Shown here piece after piece: positions 55,391 to 64,000 of a stretch of DNA of 64,000 nt (position 1 is its first letter; each line of letters opens with the position of its first letter). The notes under the pieces were generated by a model that saw only the letters and a list, made by a program, of their open reading frames with translations, made no database searches and had not been told where the DNA came from. The stretch is from CAVRJC01 sp963721435 (lineage in GTDB: Bacteria; Actinomycetota; Acidimicrobiia; IMCC26256; DASPTH01), in NCBI GenBank assembly GCA_963721435.1, contig CAVRJC010000007.1, positions 62,001-126,000 of the forward strand, given 5' to 3'. Both the position numbers and the translations under genes were made by a program.

Positions 55391-56315
55391 ATGGCGGGTC
55401 CGTTGCAGGTGATCGCGGTGAGCTTCGGCCCCGGTGCCGACTTCGAGGGTCGGGTCCTGGCTGAAGTCGATCGGCTCCAGGGCCGAGGGGTGTTGCGGCT
55501 GCTCGACGTGCTGTTCGTCGCGAAGAGCGAGGACGGCGTGGTCGAACGGTTGGTCATGGGCGACGACGAGGACTTCGGCGCGCTCTTGGCGAGCGTCGTT
55601 CCTCTTGATGGTGCCGGCCTCGTGGGTGATGGCTCGTCAGGGTTCGATCCGACGGACGCATGGGCACTGGCCGCGTCGCTGGCACCGGGGACGGCACTCG
55701 CGTTCTTGCTCGTCGAGCACGGCTGGGCACAGTCGCTGTTCGACGCGATCGCCGAGACCGGCGGGGCGCTGGTGGGCGAGGGCTTCCTGACCGCCGAGGC
55801 CGGGTTGCTGGTCGGAGCGGAGGTCGCGGCGATCGAGGAGGCAGCTCGGGTGATCGCGGTCGCGCAGGGCGACGAAGCCGACGCAATGCTCCTGGCCATG
55901 GCGGCAGAAGCCGAGGCAGCCGACGCGATCGCCGCCTCGGAAGCGATCCGCACCGCCGCCGCCGCCGATGCGATCCGAGCACTGATCACCGCAGGCATCG
56001 TGGAGGAAGCAGCTGCCGTCGAGGCCGTCGAGGCCTTGACCGCCGCCGGCGTCATCGTCGCGGCAGCCGACGAAGCGGCGACGGAGGCGGTCGCGGAAGC
56101 CGCCGCCACCGTCAAAGCCGCGTCGATCACGATGGCGCAGGCACGAGTCCTTCGCTACTTGCCCACGAAGTTGAGCTTCGCGGTCATCGCCGACAAGCTC
56201 GGGATCTCCCGTGTCGGCGGCGAAGGAACGAGCCGAACGCGCCTACAAGAAGCTTGGGGTGCACAACCGCGCCGACGCCGTCACCCGAGCCCGCGCACTC
56301 GGGATCATCGACTAA
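55391..56315 (+). CDS. DUF6325 protein fused to alanine-rich segment and LuxR-type HTH, frameshifted
   Basis: About 307 residues. 1-115 match the DUF6325 family (LQVIAVSFGPGADFEGRVLA, RLLDVLFVAKSEDGVVERLV, DDEDFGALL). About 125-240 are extremely Ala/Glu-rich helices with repeated pieces (AIRALITAGIVEEAAAV, AVEALTAAGVIVAAADEA) that resemble short SHOCT-like motifs. About 250-307 is a LuxR DNA-binding domain (LSFAVIADKLGISR, then AERAYKKLGVHNRADAV) after one extra G near 56215. The stop is TAA 56313-56315. I have not met this domain combination; an envelope-stress or protein-interaction-coupled regulator would fit. Confidence 0.7.
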
Positions 56316-56462
56316 CGGCGTCGGGCAGTCCACCTGTTCGCGACCAAGTGCTCGACGTGGACGACCGCTCGCTCGATGACGTCGTTCACCCGTGACCAAC
56401 GGGTGAGGACACCGCGGTGAACGCACACCCCATACGGATGATGCGACGAGTCGATCGGTGCG

Positions 56463-57677
56463 TCAGGGGCGCCAGAGCCCTTCGGGGGTGAGGCCGAAGA
56501 GCCGCACGGCGTTGTCGTGCACGATGGCGTCGACCTGTTCCTGGGTGAGCTTCGCCATGTGCTTCTCGGCGAGCTCCTTCGACCGCGGCCACGTCGAGTC
56601 GCTGTGCGGGTAGTCGGTCTCGTACGTGATGTTCTCGAACGGGATCGTGTCGAGGTTCTCGAACGCGACCTTGTCCTGGAACACGCAGAAGTACACGTGG
56701 TCGCGCACGTAGCTCGACGGCGGGTTCGGCACCTTCTCGGCCACACCGCCCCACGCGCGGTTCTCGTCCCACACGACGTCGACGCGGTCGAGCATGAACG
56801 GCAGCCACCCGGCCTGGCCCTCGCTGTACATCACCTTGAGGTTCGGGTAGCGCACGAACAGGCCCGACATGAGGTAGTCGACGAACGAGTAGATCGCGGT
56901 GGTGTTCACGAGCGCGCTCCCGACCGCGCCCGGCGCGTCGACCGACGTCGACGGCATCTTCGAGCCCGAGCCGATGTGCATGCACACGATCGTCGACGTC
57001 TCACTGCACGCGGCGAAGAACGGATCCCAGTAGCCGGAGTGGATCGACGGCAGGCCGAGGTACGGCGGGATCTCACTGAACGCCACTGCGCGCACGCCGC
57101 GCGCGGCGTTGCGGCGCACCTCGGCGGCCGCAAGGTCGGCATTCCACAGCGGGACGATGCAGAGCGGGATCATGCGCCCGTTCGCATCGGCGCACCACTC
57201 GTCGACCATCCAGTCGTTGTAGGCCTCGATGCACACGAGGCCGAGGTCCTTGTCGTGACCTTCCGAAAGGTGCTGGCCGCAGAAGCGCAGCCACGACGGG
57301 AAGCACAGCGACGAGGCGGTGTGGTTGCGGTCCATGTCGGCGAGCCGGGGCCCGAGCTGCCACCCACCGGGGATCATCTCGTCGTACGTGATGCCCCGCA
57401 TCTGGATCTGGTCACGCGGGAATTTCACCGCGCTGTGGGTGCGCACCATCGGGTAGTGGAGGTCTTCGTAGTACCACCACGACGCCATGTCGCCCTCGTC
57501 GCCGGGCTCGCCTTCCTCCCACGCGAGCACGCCACCGATGTACGACAGCTTCTTCACCGGGCGGTCGACGACGCGCGGCCCGACGTCGAGGTACTTCTCG
57601 GGGAGCCGGTCGGTCCATACGGTCGGTGGCTCGATGACGTGGTCGTCGACCGACACGATGGTGGGGATCTCGGGCAT
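56463..57677 (-). CDS. Amidohydrolase family protein (second paralogue)
   Basis: 404 residues of the same COG2159 amidohydrolase group as the gene at 5203: SVDDHVIEPPTVWTDRLPEK has the D-x-H first ligands, MHIGSGSKMPSTSV the middle His strand, and YETDYPHSDSTWP the C-terminal Asp. AAGGAA precedes the ATG at 57677. With the SDR gene just upstream on the same strand it forms a two-gene unit, probably in catabolism of a cyclic or hydroxylated acid. Confidence 0.86.
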   Translation of the reverse strand: MPEIPTIVSVDDHVIEPPTVWTDRLPEKYLDVGPRVVDRPVKKLSYIGGVLAWEEGEPGDEGDMASWWYYEDLHYPMVRTHSAVKFPRDQIQMRGITYDEMIPGGWQLGPRLADMDRNHTASSLCFPSWLRFCGQHLSEGHDKDLGLVCIEAYNDWMVDEWCADANGRMIPLCIVPLWNADLAAAEVRRNAARGVRAVAFSEIPPYLGLPSIHSGYWDPFFAACSETSTIVCMHIGSGSKMPSTSVDAPGAVGSALVNTTAIYSFVDYLMSGLFVRYPNLKVMYSEGQAGWLPFMLDRVDVVWDENRAWGGVAEKVPNPPSSYVRDHVYFCVFQDKVAFENLDTIPFENITYETDYPHSDSTWPRSKELAEKHMAKLTQEQVDAIVHDNAVRLFGLTPEGLWRP

Positions 57678-57717
57678 CTCGTTCCTTCTCTCGTCTCTCT
57701 GGCTCTCGTGTCCAGTC

Positions 57718-58518
57718 TTACCAGTCGATGCTCTGGCCGCCGTTGGCGCGCAGGATCGCGCCGGTGACGAATCGTGACGCGTCACTCGCGAGGTACAGCA
57801 CCTGGTACGCCTGGTCGTCGGCCTCGCCGAGCAGGCCGAGCGGCGACATCGTGCGCATGCGCTCGAGGTACACGGCGAATTCGCCTTCGTCGCGGTTGCC
57901 CTCGGCGTCGCGCAGGTGGCCGCCCACGAAGTTGGTGACGGTGAACCCCGGGGCGATCGCGTTGACGCGAATGCCGTGCGCGCCGGCTTCGACCGCGAGG
58001 GTCTGGGTGAGCATCGCGACCGCGGCCTTGGTCGCGGCATAGATGCCGACTCCCGCGGCGGGCGTGTAGATCGCGGTGGCCGAGACGTTGACGATGCTGC
58101 CCTGGCGTCGCGGAGCCATCGCGGCCAGCGCCGCTTGGCAGCCGTAGAGCGTTCCCTTGACGTTGATGCCGAAGGCGCGGTCGACGTCGGCGTCGGTGAC
58201 GTCGGTCAAGGCGCCGTAGCTGCCGACGCCCGCGATGTTGCACATCACGTCGAGCCGGCCGTGTGTGTCGGTTGCAGCCGCGACGAGGGCATCGAGTTCG
58301 GCACGAACCCGGATGTCGGTTCGGCGCGCGATCGCGTCGCCGCCACCCGCGACGATGTCGTCGACGACGCGCGCGAGGTTCGTACCGTCGACATCGCCGA
58401 GCACCACGTGCGCGCCCGCGGCCGCGAGCATGCGCGCGCTCGCCTCGCCGATACCCGACGCCGCGCCGGTGACGCACGCGACGCGACCGGACAGGTCGAA
58501 GGCTTCCACGGGTGTCAT
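57718..58518 (-). CDS. Short-chain dehydrogenase/reductase
   Basis: 266 residues of the classical SDR fold: TGAASGIG cofactor loop near residue 18, D-V-D-G at the adenine strand end, NIAGVG, a Ser about 13 residues before YAATK (the Y-x3-K catalytic pair), and LASDASRFVTGAILRANGGQ near the C-terminus. GDVDG favours NAD over NADP. It lies 40 bases upstream of the amidohydrolase on the same strand and is divergent from the second molybdenum hydroxylase gene with 24 bases between starts. Confidence 0.92.
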   Translation of the reverse strand: MTPVEAFDLSGRVACVTGAASGIGEASARMLAAAGAHVVLGDVDGTNLARVVDDIVAGGGDAIARRTDIRVRAELDALVAAATDTHGRLDVMCNIAGVGSYGALTDVTDADVDRAFGINVKGTLYGCQAALAAMAPRRQGSIVNVSATAIYTPAAGVGIYAATKAAVAMLTQTLAVEAGAHGIRVNAIAPGFTVTNFVGGHLRDAEGNRDEGEFAVYLERMRTMSPLGLLGEADDQAYQVLYLASDASRFVTGAILRANGGQSIDW

Positions 58519-58542
58519 CGGGCGGACACTAGCTTCGCGGCC

Positions 58543-60886
58543 GTGCGGTACGTGGGGAGCAGTGTCAGTCGCGTCGAAGATGCTCGACTGCTCACTGGCC
58601 GGGGGACGTTCGTCGACGACCTCTCGCCCGCGGGGATGCTGCACGCCTACTTCGTACGTAGCGCGGCCCCGCACGGTGTGCTGCGGTCGATCGACGCGGC
58701 GGCGACGACGGCGTTCCCCGGCGTCGCACTCGTGCTGACGGGTGCCGACCTCGAGGGGGTCGTCGCACCGCTCGCGCCTCCGGAGAGCGGTGGTCTGCAC
58801 GCGCCCGCGCACGGCGCATTGGTCACCGATCACGTCCGGTTCGTCGGCGACCCGATCGCGCTGGTCGTGGCCACGTCGCGCGCGGTCGCCGAGGATGCCG
58901 CCGAGCATCTGGTCGTCGACATCGAGCCGCTGGCGCCACTGCCCTCGATCGAAGCGGCGCTCGCGCGCCGACGCGCCCAGGGTGTTCGACGACGTGCCCG
59001 GGAACGTGATCTGGTCCGGTGGGCAGTCGTGGGGCGACGTGGACGGCGCGTTCGCCGACGCCGCGCACGTCATGCGCGAGACGTTCGTCCAGGATCGCCA
59101 CACGTGCGTGCCCATGGAGTGCAGGGCCGGCCTGGCCGAGTTCGATGCCGGCCGCGGCGAGCTCACGTACACGATCTCGCACCAGAACCCGCACGCGATG
59201 CGCATGCACCTCGCGCGCATCCTCGGCCTCGAAGCGACGCGGATCACCGTGCGCGCCGGCGACATCGGCGGGAGCTTCGGGCTCAAGTCGCATCCGGCGC
59301 GCGAAGACGTCGTCGTGTGCCACGCGGCGCGGGTACTGGGCCAGCCGGTGAAGTGGGTGGAGGACCGGATCGAGAGCTTTCTCGCCGCGGGCCACGCACG
59401 CGATGAGGAGCTGGAGCTCGAGGCCGCCGTCGACGCCGACGGCGTGCTCGTCGGGCTGCGCGCCCGGCTCACGATGGACCACGGCGCGTATCCGTTGCTC
59501 AACATCCCGCTCAACCTCTTCGCGAACATCGTGAAGGTGCTGTTGCCGGGCGCGCTGCGGCTGCAGCACTACCAGTTCGAAGGGTTGATCGTCGCGACCA
59601 ACAAGGCGAGCTACGTCGCGTACCGCGGCCCGTGGGAGATCGAATGCTGGGGACGCGAGCGCCTCCTCGATCGCATCGCCCACGAGCTCTGCATCGACCC
59701 GGTCGAGATCCGCCGTCGCAACCTGCTCCCCGAGGACGCATATCCGTGCCGGATGCTCACCGGCGCCACCCTCGAGTACATGACCATCAACCGCACGCTC
59801 GAGGATGCGGTCGTTCGCGCCGACTACGAGCGCCAACGCAGGGACCAGCTCGCCGCGCGCGACGACGGTCGCCTCGTCGGCATCGGCGTCTGCACGTACC
59901 TCGAGCCCGCGCCCGGCCCGACCGACTACGCCGAAGCCCTCGGGTTCACCTATGAGCAGCGGTCGCTGCAGCGGGCGCGGGTGCGGATCGAGATCGACGG
60001 CTCGGCGACGGTGTTCACGAGCCAGCAACCGCACGGCCAGGGCCACGAGACCACGCTGGCGCAGCTCGCGGCCGACGAGCTCGGGCTCCCGATCCGCGCG
60101 GTGCGCGTCGTGCACGGCGACACCAACCTGCAACCGTTCAATCTCGTCGCCACCGGGGGCAGTCGCGCCGCCACGCTCGCGAGCGGCGCGGTCGTCGGCG
60201 CGGCGGGCATCGTGCGCGGGCGCGTGCTGGCGGTGGTCGCCGATCTGCTCGAGGCATCGGTCGACGACCTCGAGATCGTCGACGGCGTCGTCAGCGTCAA
60301 GGGGTCACCGACGAAGTGTCGTTCGGTCGCCGACGTGGCGCGCCTGGCGAGCCTCGCGCCGTTCACGCTGTCGCCGGAGCTCGGCGACGGCCTCGACGCG
60401 ATCTTCGACTTCGAGACACCGGGAGGGGGATGGACGCAGTCGACCCACATCTGCACCGTCGAGATCGACCGTCACACCGGCCTGGTCGACATCCTCCGCT
60501 ACGTCGTGGTCGAGGACTGTGGGCGGATGATCAATCCGTCGATCGTCGACGGCCAGATCTGCGGCGGGATCGTGCAGGGCATCGGGTCGGTGCTGCTCGA
60601 GCAGGTTGTGTACGACGAGGACGGGCAGAACCGCACCGTCACCCTGCAGGACTACCTGCTGCCGACCGCGTGCGAGGTGCCGGACATCGAGGTGCACCAC
60701 CTCGAAGGCTTCGACCAGGGATCGATCCCGTACCGCGGCGTGGGGGAGGGCGGTGCGATCGGCGCGCCTGCCGCGCTCACCAATGCAGTCGAGGATGCGC
60801 TGTGGCACCTCGGTGCGCGGGTGTGCACGCAGTACTTGTCACCGTCACGTGTCCTCGACCTCCTGACGATCACCGACGATGACTGA
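58543..60886 (+). CDS. Molybdenum hydroxylase large subunit (second copy), frameshifted
   Basis: About 781 residues. The N-terminal hammerhead (ARLLTGRGTFVDDLS) is in one frame; after a one-base slip near 58970 the rest reads VFDDVPGNVIWSGGQSWGD, MDHGAYPLLNIPLN, VAYRGPWEIE and GVGEGGAIGAP with the catalytic Glu. It is clearly related to the gene at 10215 and shares its AYRGPW loop. As there, no FAD or 2Fe-2S subunit genes are adjacent. GTG at 58543 matches the family start. Confidence 0.85.
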
Positions 60887-60962
60887 CGCACTCGTGATCG
60901 CAAGCGGGCTCCTCGGTGCCGCCCAGGTGGGCGACGGGCCGACGCCCGCGCAGGTGAGTCCC

Positions 60963-61448
60963 TCAGCTGCTCTCGGCGGCGGCCTTGATCGCGGCGAGGG
61001 TGGCCGCCATGCCGGACTGCGCGGTCGCGGTGCGTTCGGCGAGTGCGGCGACACCGCCGTCGTCGAAGTTCTCGGCGAAACGGGCGACGAGCGCCGGCAT
61101 CACCTCCCACGACTCGGTGAGCTCGGTGCCGCCGTCGACGGGCGCGAACGTGTAGCTCCACCGGGCGAACGGGGTTTCGGCGCCACCGACGACGAAGGTG
61201 AACTCGCGGCCGGGGTCGGCGGCGATCACTTCGCAGCGCGTCTCCCACGTGCGTTCGGGTTGCTCGTTGCGGCCGGTGAACCAGGCTCCGACGCGCGCCG
61301 AGTCGCCGTCGTCCCACCAGCACGCCTTGCACACCGGGCTCCACTCGCCCATGCGGGTCACGTCGGAGACCATCGCGTAGACGTCCTCGGGTGGGCGCGC
61401 GATCGTGATGCGGTCGGAGTGGTGCGGGAGTTCGGTATCGGTCGTCAT
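60963..61448 (-). CDS. SRPBCC (Bet v1-fold) family protein
   Basis: 161 residues with the START/Bet v1-like polyketide-cyclase pattern: DRITIARPPEDVYAMVSDVT, MGEWSPVCKACWW and WETRCEVIAADPGREFTFVV, then a long C-terminal helix. The fold encloses a hydrophobic pocket that binds lipids or aromatic compounds. ATG at 61448 follows a GAACGAG sequence. It is 17 bases downstream of the class II aldolase gene on the same strand. Confidence 0.85.
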   Translation of the reverse strand: MTTDTELPHHSDRITIARPPEDVYAMVSDVTRMGEWSPVCKACWWDDGDSARVGAWFTGRNEQPERTWETRCEVIAADPGREFTFVVGGAETPFARWSYTFAPVDGGTELTESWEVMPALVARFAENFDDGGVAALAERTATAQSGMAATLAAIKAAAESS

Positions 61449-61464
61449 GGGCTCGTTCCTCGTC

Positions 61465-62193
61465 TCAGTCGTACATGTCGGGCTCGACGCGCGCGATCCA
61501 GTCGAGCATGGGCTTCGCGTTGATGAGCGCGGCACCCGGCGAGCCGACCAGCGCCGCGGTCTCGGAGCGCACCGGCTCCGGGATCTCCTCGAGCTCTCCG
61601 GCAGCCTGCGCGAGCAGCTGTACCTTGCAGACCTGCTCGAGTGACAGGAACCACCACGCCATCTCTTCGACGCTACCTCCGACGGTGAGCATGCCGTGGT
61701 GGCGCGCCAGCAGCGCCTTGTGATCGCCGAGTGCGGCGCTGATCTGCTTGCCCTCGGAGTCGTCGAGCACGACGCCGCCGTATTCGTCGAGGTAGCCGGT
61801 GTCGTCCGAGAACGCGCACGAGTCCTGCGTGATCGCGAGGATGCGGTACCCGAGTGCGGCCATCGCGCGCGTGTAGTCGGTGTGGGCGTGTGCGGCCGCG
61901 ATCACGTCCGGGCGCGCCGCGTGCACGGCGCCGTGGAAGGCGAGCGCGGCTGGATGCGCGGGACGCGTGCCCTCGTGCAGCGTTCCGTGCGCGTCGGTGA
62001 GCACGAGATCGCTGAGGCGCACGCAGGAGAAGTGCGTCTGGTACGGCGCGGCCCAGAACGCGTCGGTGAGCTCCGGGTCGCGGGCGCTGAGATGGCCGGC
62101 GGACCCTTCGGAGTAGCCGAGGCGCCCGAACAGCCGGAACGCCTCGACCAGCGTGCGCTTGCGATGGTCTCGTTCGACTGAGTGGTCGGTCAC
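61465..62193 (-). CDS. Class II aldolase/adducin family protein
   Basis: 242 residues with the zinc aldolase features: GSAGHLSARDPELTDAFW near the N-terminus, HAHTDYTRAMAAL with the two zinc-binding histidines, and HHGMLTVGGSVEEMAWWFL with the third. The family includes fuculose-phosphate aldolases and decarboxylating relatives. The GTG at 62193 gives the best family alignment; a longer ORF extends upstream but overlaps the divergent gene. Probably part of a sugar-acid or hydroxy-acid pathway. Confidence 0.85.
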   Translation of the reverse strand: MTDHSVERDHRKRTLVEAFRLFGRLGYSEGSAGHLSARDPELTDAFWAAPYQTHFSCVRLSDLVLTDAHGTLHEGTRPAHPAALAFHGAVHAARPDVIAAAHAHTDYTRAMAALGYRILAITQDSCAFSDDTGYLDEYGGVVLDDSEGKQISAALGDHKALLARHHGMLTVGGSVEEMAWWFLSLEQVCKVQLLAQAAGELEEIPEPVRSETAALVGSPGAALINAKPMLDWIARVEPDMYD

Positions 62194-62281
62194 GGCCGAA
62201 TCCTGGCCCGGTGGGCGAAGCGCGGTCAATCGTCCAACTGGACCAGTGCGCCGGCAGGCCGGCTCTGCGATGATCGCGCTC

Positions 62282-63348
62282 ATGAGCGACGCGCGCGCCA
62301 TCGACGGAGACGGTCACCTCATGGAGCTGATGGGGACGACCCTGCCCGACTACCTGGAGGAGCCGTATCTCTTCGCGTTCGCGTGCCGATCGTGCGATGT
62401 GGGAGGGCGTGGGTGCCACGTTCCCGTGGCTGCCCAGCGACTGCTGGGATCGCAACCTCGGCTCGGAGCTGTTCAAGGGCCGCGGCAACCGTCCCGAGGA
62501 CTGGCTCGAGCAGCTGGGGCACGGGCCGCTGGACGCCGCGGTGCTCTACCCGTCGTTCCTCTTGCTGATCGGCGCGGCGTACGACCCCGACTGGTCGATC
62601 GTGCTGTGCCGCGCGTTCAACCAGTGGGTGGCCGACGAGTTCGTCGCCAAGGGCGAAGGGCGATTGCACTGCGTCGGCGTGCTCCCGCCGCAGGATCCTG
62701 AGGAGGCGGCCAAGGAGCTCGCGGCACGTCCGCGCACTCGGTCTCGTCGCGGCGATGATCCCGGCCGACGGTCCGCACCTGCTCGGCTCGCCGCGGTTCG
62801 ACTCGGTGTGGCGCGTCGCAGAGGCCCACAACATGCCGATCGCGGTGCACGCCGCGGGCACGCACCTCTCGGGCCACGGCGCGTTCCCGAAGTTCATCCA
62901 GACCCACACGTTCAACCATCCGGCATCGGTGCTCGCGCAGTTCACGAGCATGATGTTCGAAGGCGTCTTCACGCGCTTTCGCGACCTGCGCGTCGCGTTT
63001 CTCGAGATCGGCGCGACGTGGGTGCCGTGGTACGTCGACCGCATGGACGAAGAGTTCGAGATGCGCGGCGCCGCGGAAGCGCCGGCGCTCACCGCCAAGC
63101 CGAGCGAGATCGTGAAGCCCGGAGGCAACGTGTTCTTCGGGCTGGAGTCCGACGAGCGCCTGCTCGGCGCCACGCTCGAGCTCATCGGCGACACCGCGAT
63201 GTACGCGAGCGACTGGCCGCACTGGGACAACGAGTACCCGGGCTCGTTGCGACGAGTGCACGAACGCCCGGACCTGACCGACGAGATGCGGGCCAACGTC
63301 CTCGGTGGCGCGGCCGAACGCTTCTACGGTCGCTCACTCGTGCCGTAG
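62282..63348 (+). CDS. Amidohydrolase family protein (third paralogue), frameshifted twice
   Basis: About 355 residues. The start MSDARAIDGDGHLMELMG supplies D-x-H ligands; slips near 62388 and 62735 (one extra base each) separate it from AMWEGVGATFPWLPSD and then LGLVAAMIPADGPHLLGSPR. MPIAVHAAGTH carries the strand-5 histidine and MYASDWPHWDNEYPGS the C-terminal Asp. It is the third member of the group in the window and ends 9 bases before YjbQ. Confidence 0.82.
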
Positions 63349-63357
63349 CGTTGCGCG

Positions 63358-63759
63358 ATGGACTCCGTCGTGCTCGACGTCGACACGCGTGACCGGCGCG
63401 TGGTCGACGTCACCGCGTTGGTCCGCGAGTTCTGCGACGGCCGGAGTGACGGGTTGTGCAACGTGTTCGTGCCGCACGCCACGGCCGGGATTGCGATCAT
63501 GGAGACCGGTGCGAGCTCGGAGGCCGACCTCGTCGACGCGCTCGAGCGCCTGCTGCCGCGCGACGACCGCTACCGCCACGCGCACGGATCGCGGGGGCAC
63601 GGAGCCGATCACGTCATGCCCGCGATCGTCGCGCCGAGCGTGTCGGTGCCGGTCCTCGCCGGCGAGCCCGCCCTCGGTGTCTGGCAGAGCATCGTGCTCG
63701 TCGATCTCAATCGTGACAACCCGCGACGTCACCTGCGCCTGAGCTTCGTCGCCGGCTGA
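63358..63759 (+). CDS. YjbQ/UPF0047 family protein
   Basis: 133 residues: VDVTALVREFC, VFVPHATAGIAIMETG, RDDRYRHAHGSRGHGADHV and the C-terminal VWQSIVLVDLNRDNPRRHL are the family signature. Escherichia coli YjbQ has weak thiamine-phosphate synthase activity; the physiological role is uncertain. Three conserved histidines form a possible metal site. The ATG follows the amidohydrolase gene closely; it nearly abuts the convergent DinB gene. Confidence 0.9.
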   Translation: MDSVVLDVDTRDRRVVDVTALVREFCDGRSDGLCNVFVPHATAGIAIMETGASSEADLVDALERLLPRDDRYRHAHGSRGHGADHVMPAIVAPSVSVPVLAGEPALGVWQSIVLVDLNRDNPRRHLRLSFVAG

Positions 63760-63760
63760 G

Positions 63761-64000
63761 CTACACGCGGAAGCCGGTCGCGCCGTCGATCAGCTCGCGG
63801 ATGATGTCGGCGTGCCCGTTGTGGCGCGTGGCCTCCGCGATGACGTGCAAGACCATGGCCCGGATGTTGAACCGGCCCGCGAAGTTGCCCGCGGGCACGA
63901 GCGCGCCGAGGTCGTCGATGGCGGCGAGGATCTCGCACGAGCGCTCGACGACCGCGGGGTACTGTGCGAGGAGCAGAGCCGAGCCCTCGGGCCCGTCGCT
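63761..64000 (-). CDS. DinB/DUF664-family protein (partial)
   Basis: 80 residues, the C-terminal part of a gene that continues past the window. NIRAMVLHVIAEATRHNGHA and DIIRELIDGATGF match the last helix of DinB-like, mycothiol-dependent transferase proteins, with the H-x3-E-x3-R-H helix carrying the metal-binding residues. In actinobacteria these often modify or detoxify electrophiles. It converges on yjbQ with 1 base between stops. Confidence 0.78.
   Translation of the reverse strand, partial: SDGPEGSALLLAQYPAVVERSCEILAAIDDLGALVPAGNFAGRFNIRAMVLHVIAEATRHNGHADIIRELIDGATGFRV

Noticed and set aside
60879..60962. Possible gene start MTDALVIASGLLGAAQVG overlapping the hydroxylase stop
   Set aside because: After about 28 codons the frame runs antisense through the SRPBCC gene with shadow-type composition, so no gene can be supported. 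It may be the start of a lost gene.

Overview
The window looks like chromosomal DNA from a high-GC actinobacterium, probably a deep-branching, non-model lineage of the Acidimicrobiia type. The case rests on strongly G/C-biased third codon positions, frequent GTG/TTG starts and actinobacterial families: a DUF2510/RDD protein, an AftD-like arabinofuranosyltransferase, DUF7144 and DUF6325 proteins, an F420-type LLM oxidoreductase and a DinB/DUF664 protein. The lineage is an inference from family content; no rRNA is present.

Layout. 0-15.2 kb holds two tiny desulforedoxin-like genes at the left edge, then mostly catabolic and housekeeping genes: hydrolase, acyl-CoA ligase, ABC exporter pair, tRNA-Cys, amidohydrolase, RDD protein, lipocalin-like protein, epoxide hydrolase, a molybdenum hydroxylase large subunit, phosphotransacetylase and an AtuA pair. 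15.3-18.5 kb is a decayed island with an integrase remnant, small hypothetical genes and truncated HTH genes. 18.5-23.5 kb has a sulfotransferase, a carrier-protein/ligase remnant, a methyltransferase, a glyoxalase-fold protein and a DrrAB-type exporter. 23.5-31.9 kb is a tightly overlapping Tad/Flp pilus operon (CpaB, TadZ, TadA, TadB, TadC, a pilin, three TadE/G-like proteins and a secreted PKD-like protein) with a divergent HTH gene. 32-40.5 kb carries a stress protein and envelope polysaccharide genes (GT-C glycosyltransferase, Glf-like flavoprotein, AftD). 40.6-47.4 kb has a glutaminase-STAS-cNMP fusion, a Fur-family/rubrerythrin/Fe-S oxidoreductase/DUF3501 redox cluster, dUTPase and an LLM oxidoreductase. 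47.4-51.2 kb is one giant ORF that fuses all four cytoplasmic and membrane parts of a branched-chain amino-acid type ABC transporter. After tRNA-Gly, 51.7-64 kb is again catabolic: a flavoprotein, an acyl-CoA dehydrogenase, two amidohydrolases, an SDR, a second molybdenum hydroxylase large subunit, SRPBCC and class II aldolase proteins, YjbQ and DinB.

How the genes work together. Three units stand out: the Tad operon, whose cistrons overlap by the 4-base GTGA/ATGA type and probably build a pilus; the peroxide/iron redox cluster, with a dyad overlapping its likely promoter; and a dispersed set of CoA, amidohydrolase and hydroxylase genes suggesting oxidation of hydrophobic or cyclic organic acids.

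A caution for every reader: about twenty-five otherwise well-conserved genes are interrupted by single-base frame changes, mostly insertions, with both halves of the protein intact. This looks like residual long-read sequencing error rather than gene decay. Such genes are given as single features with the break position stated.
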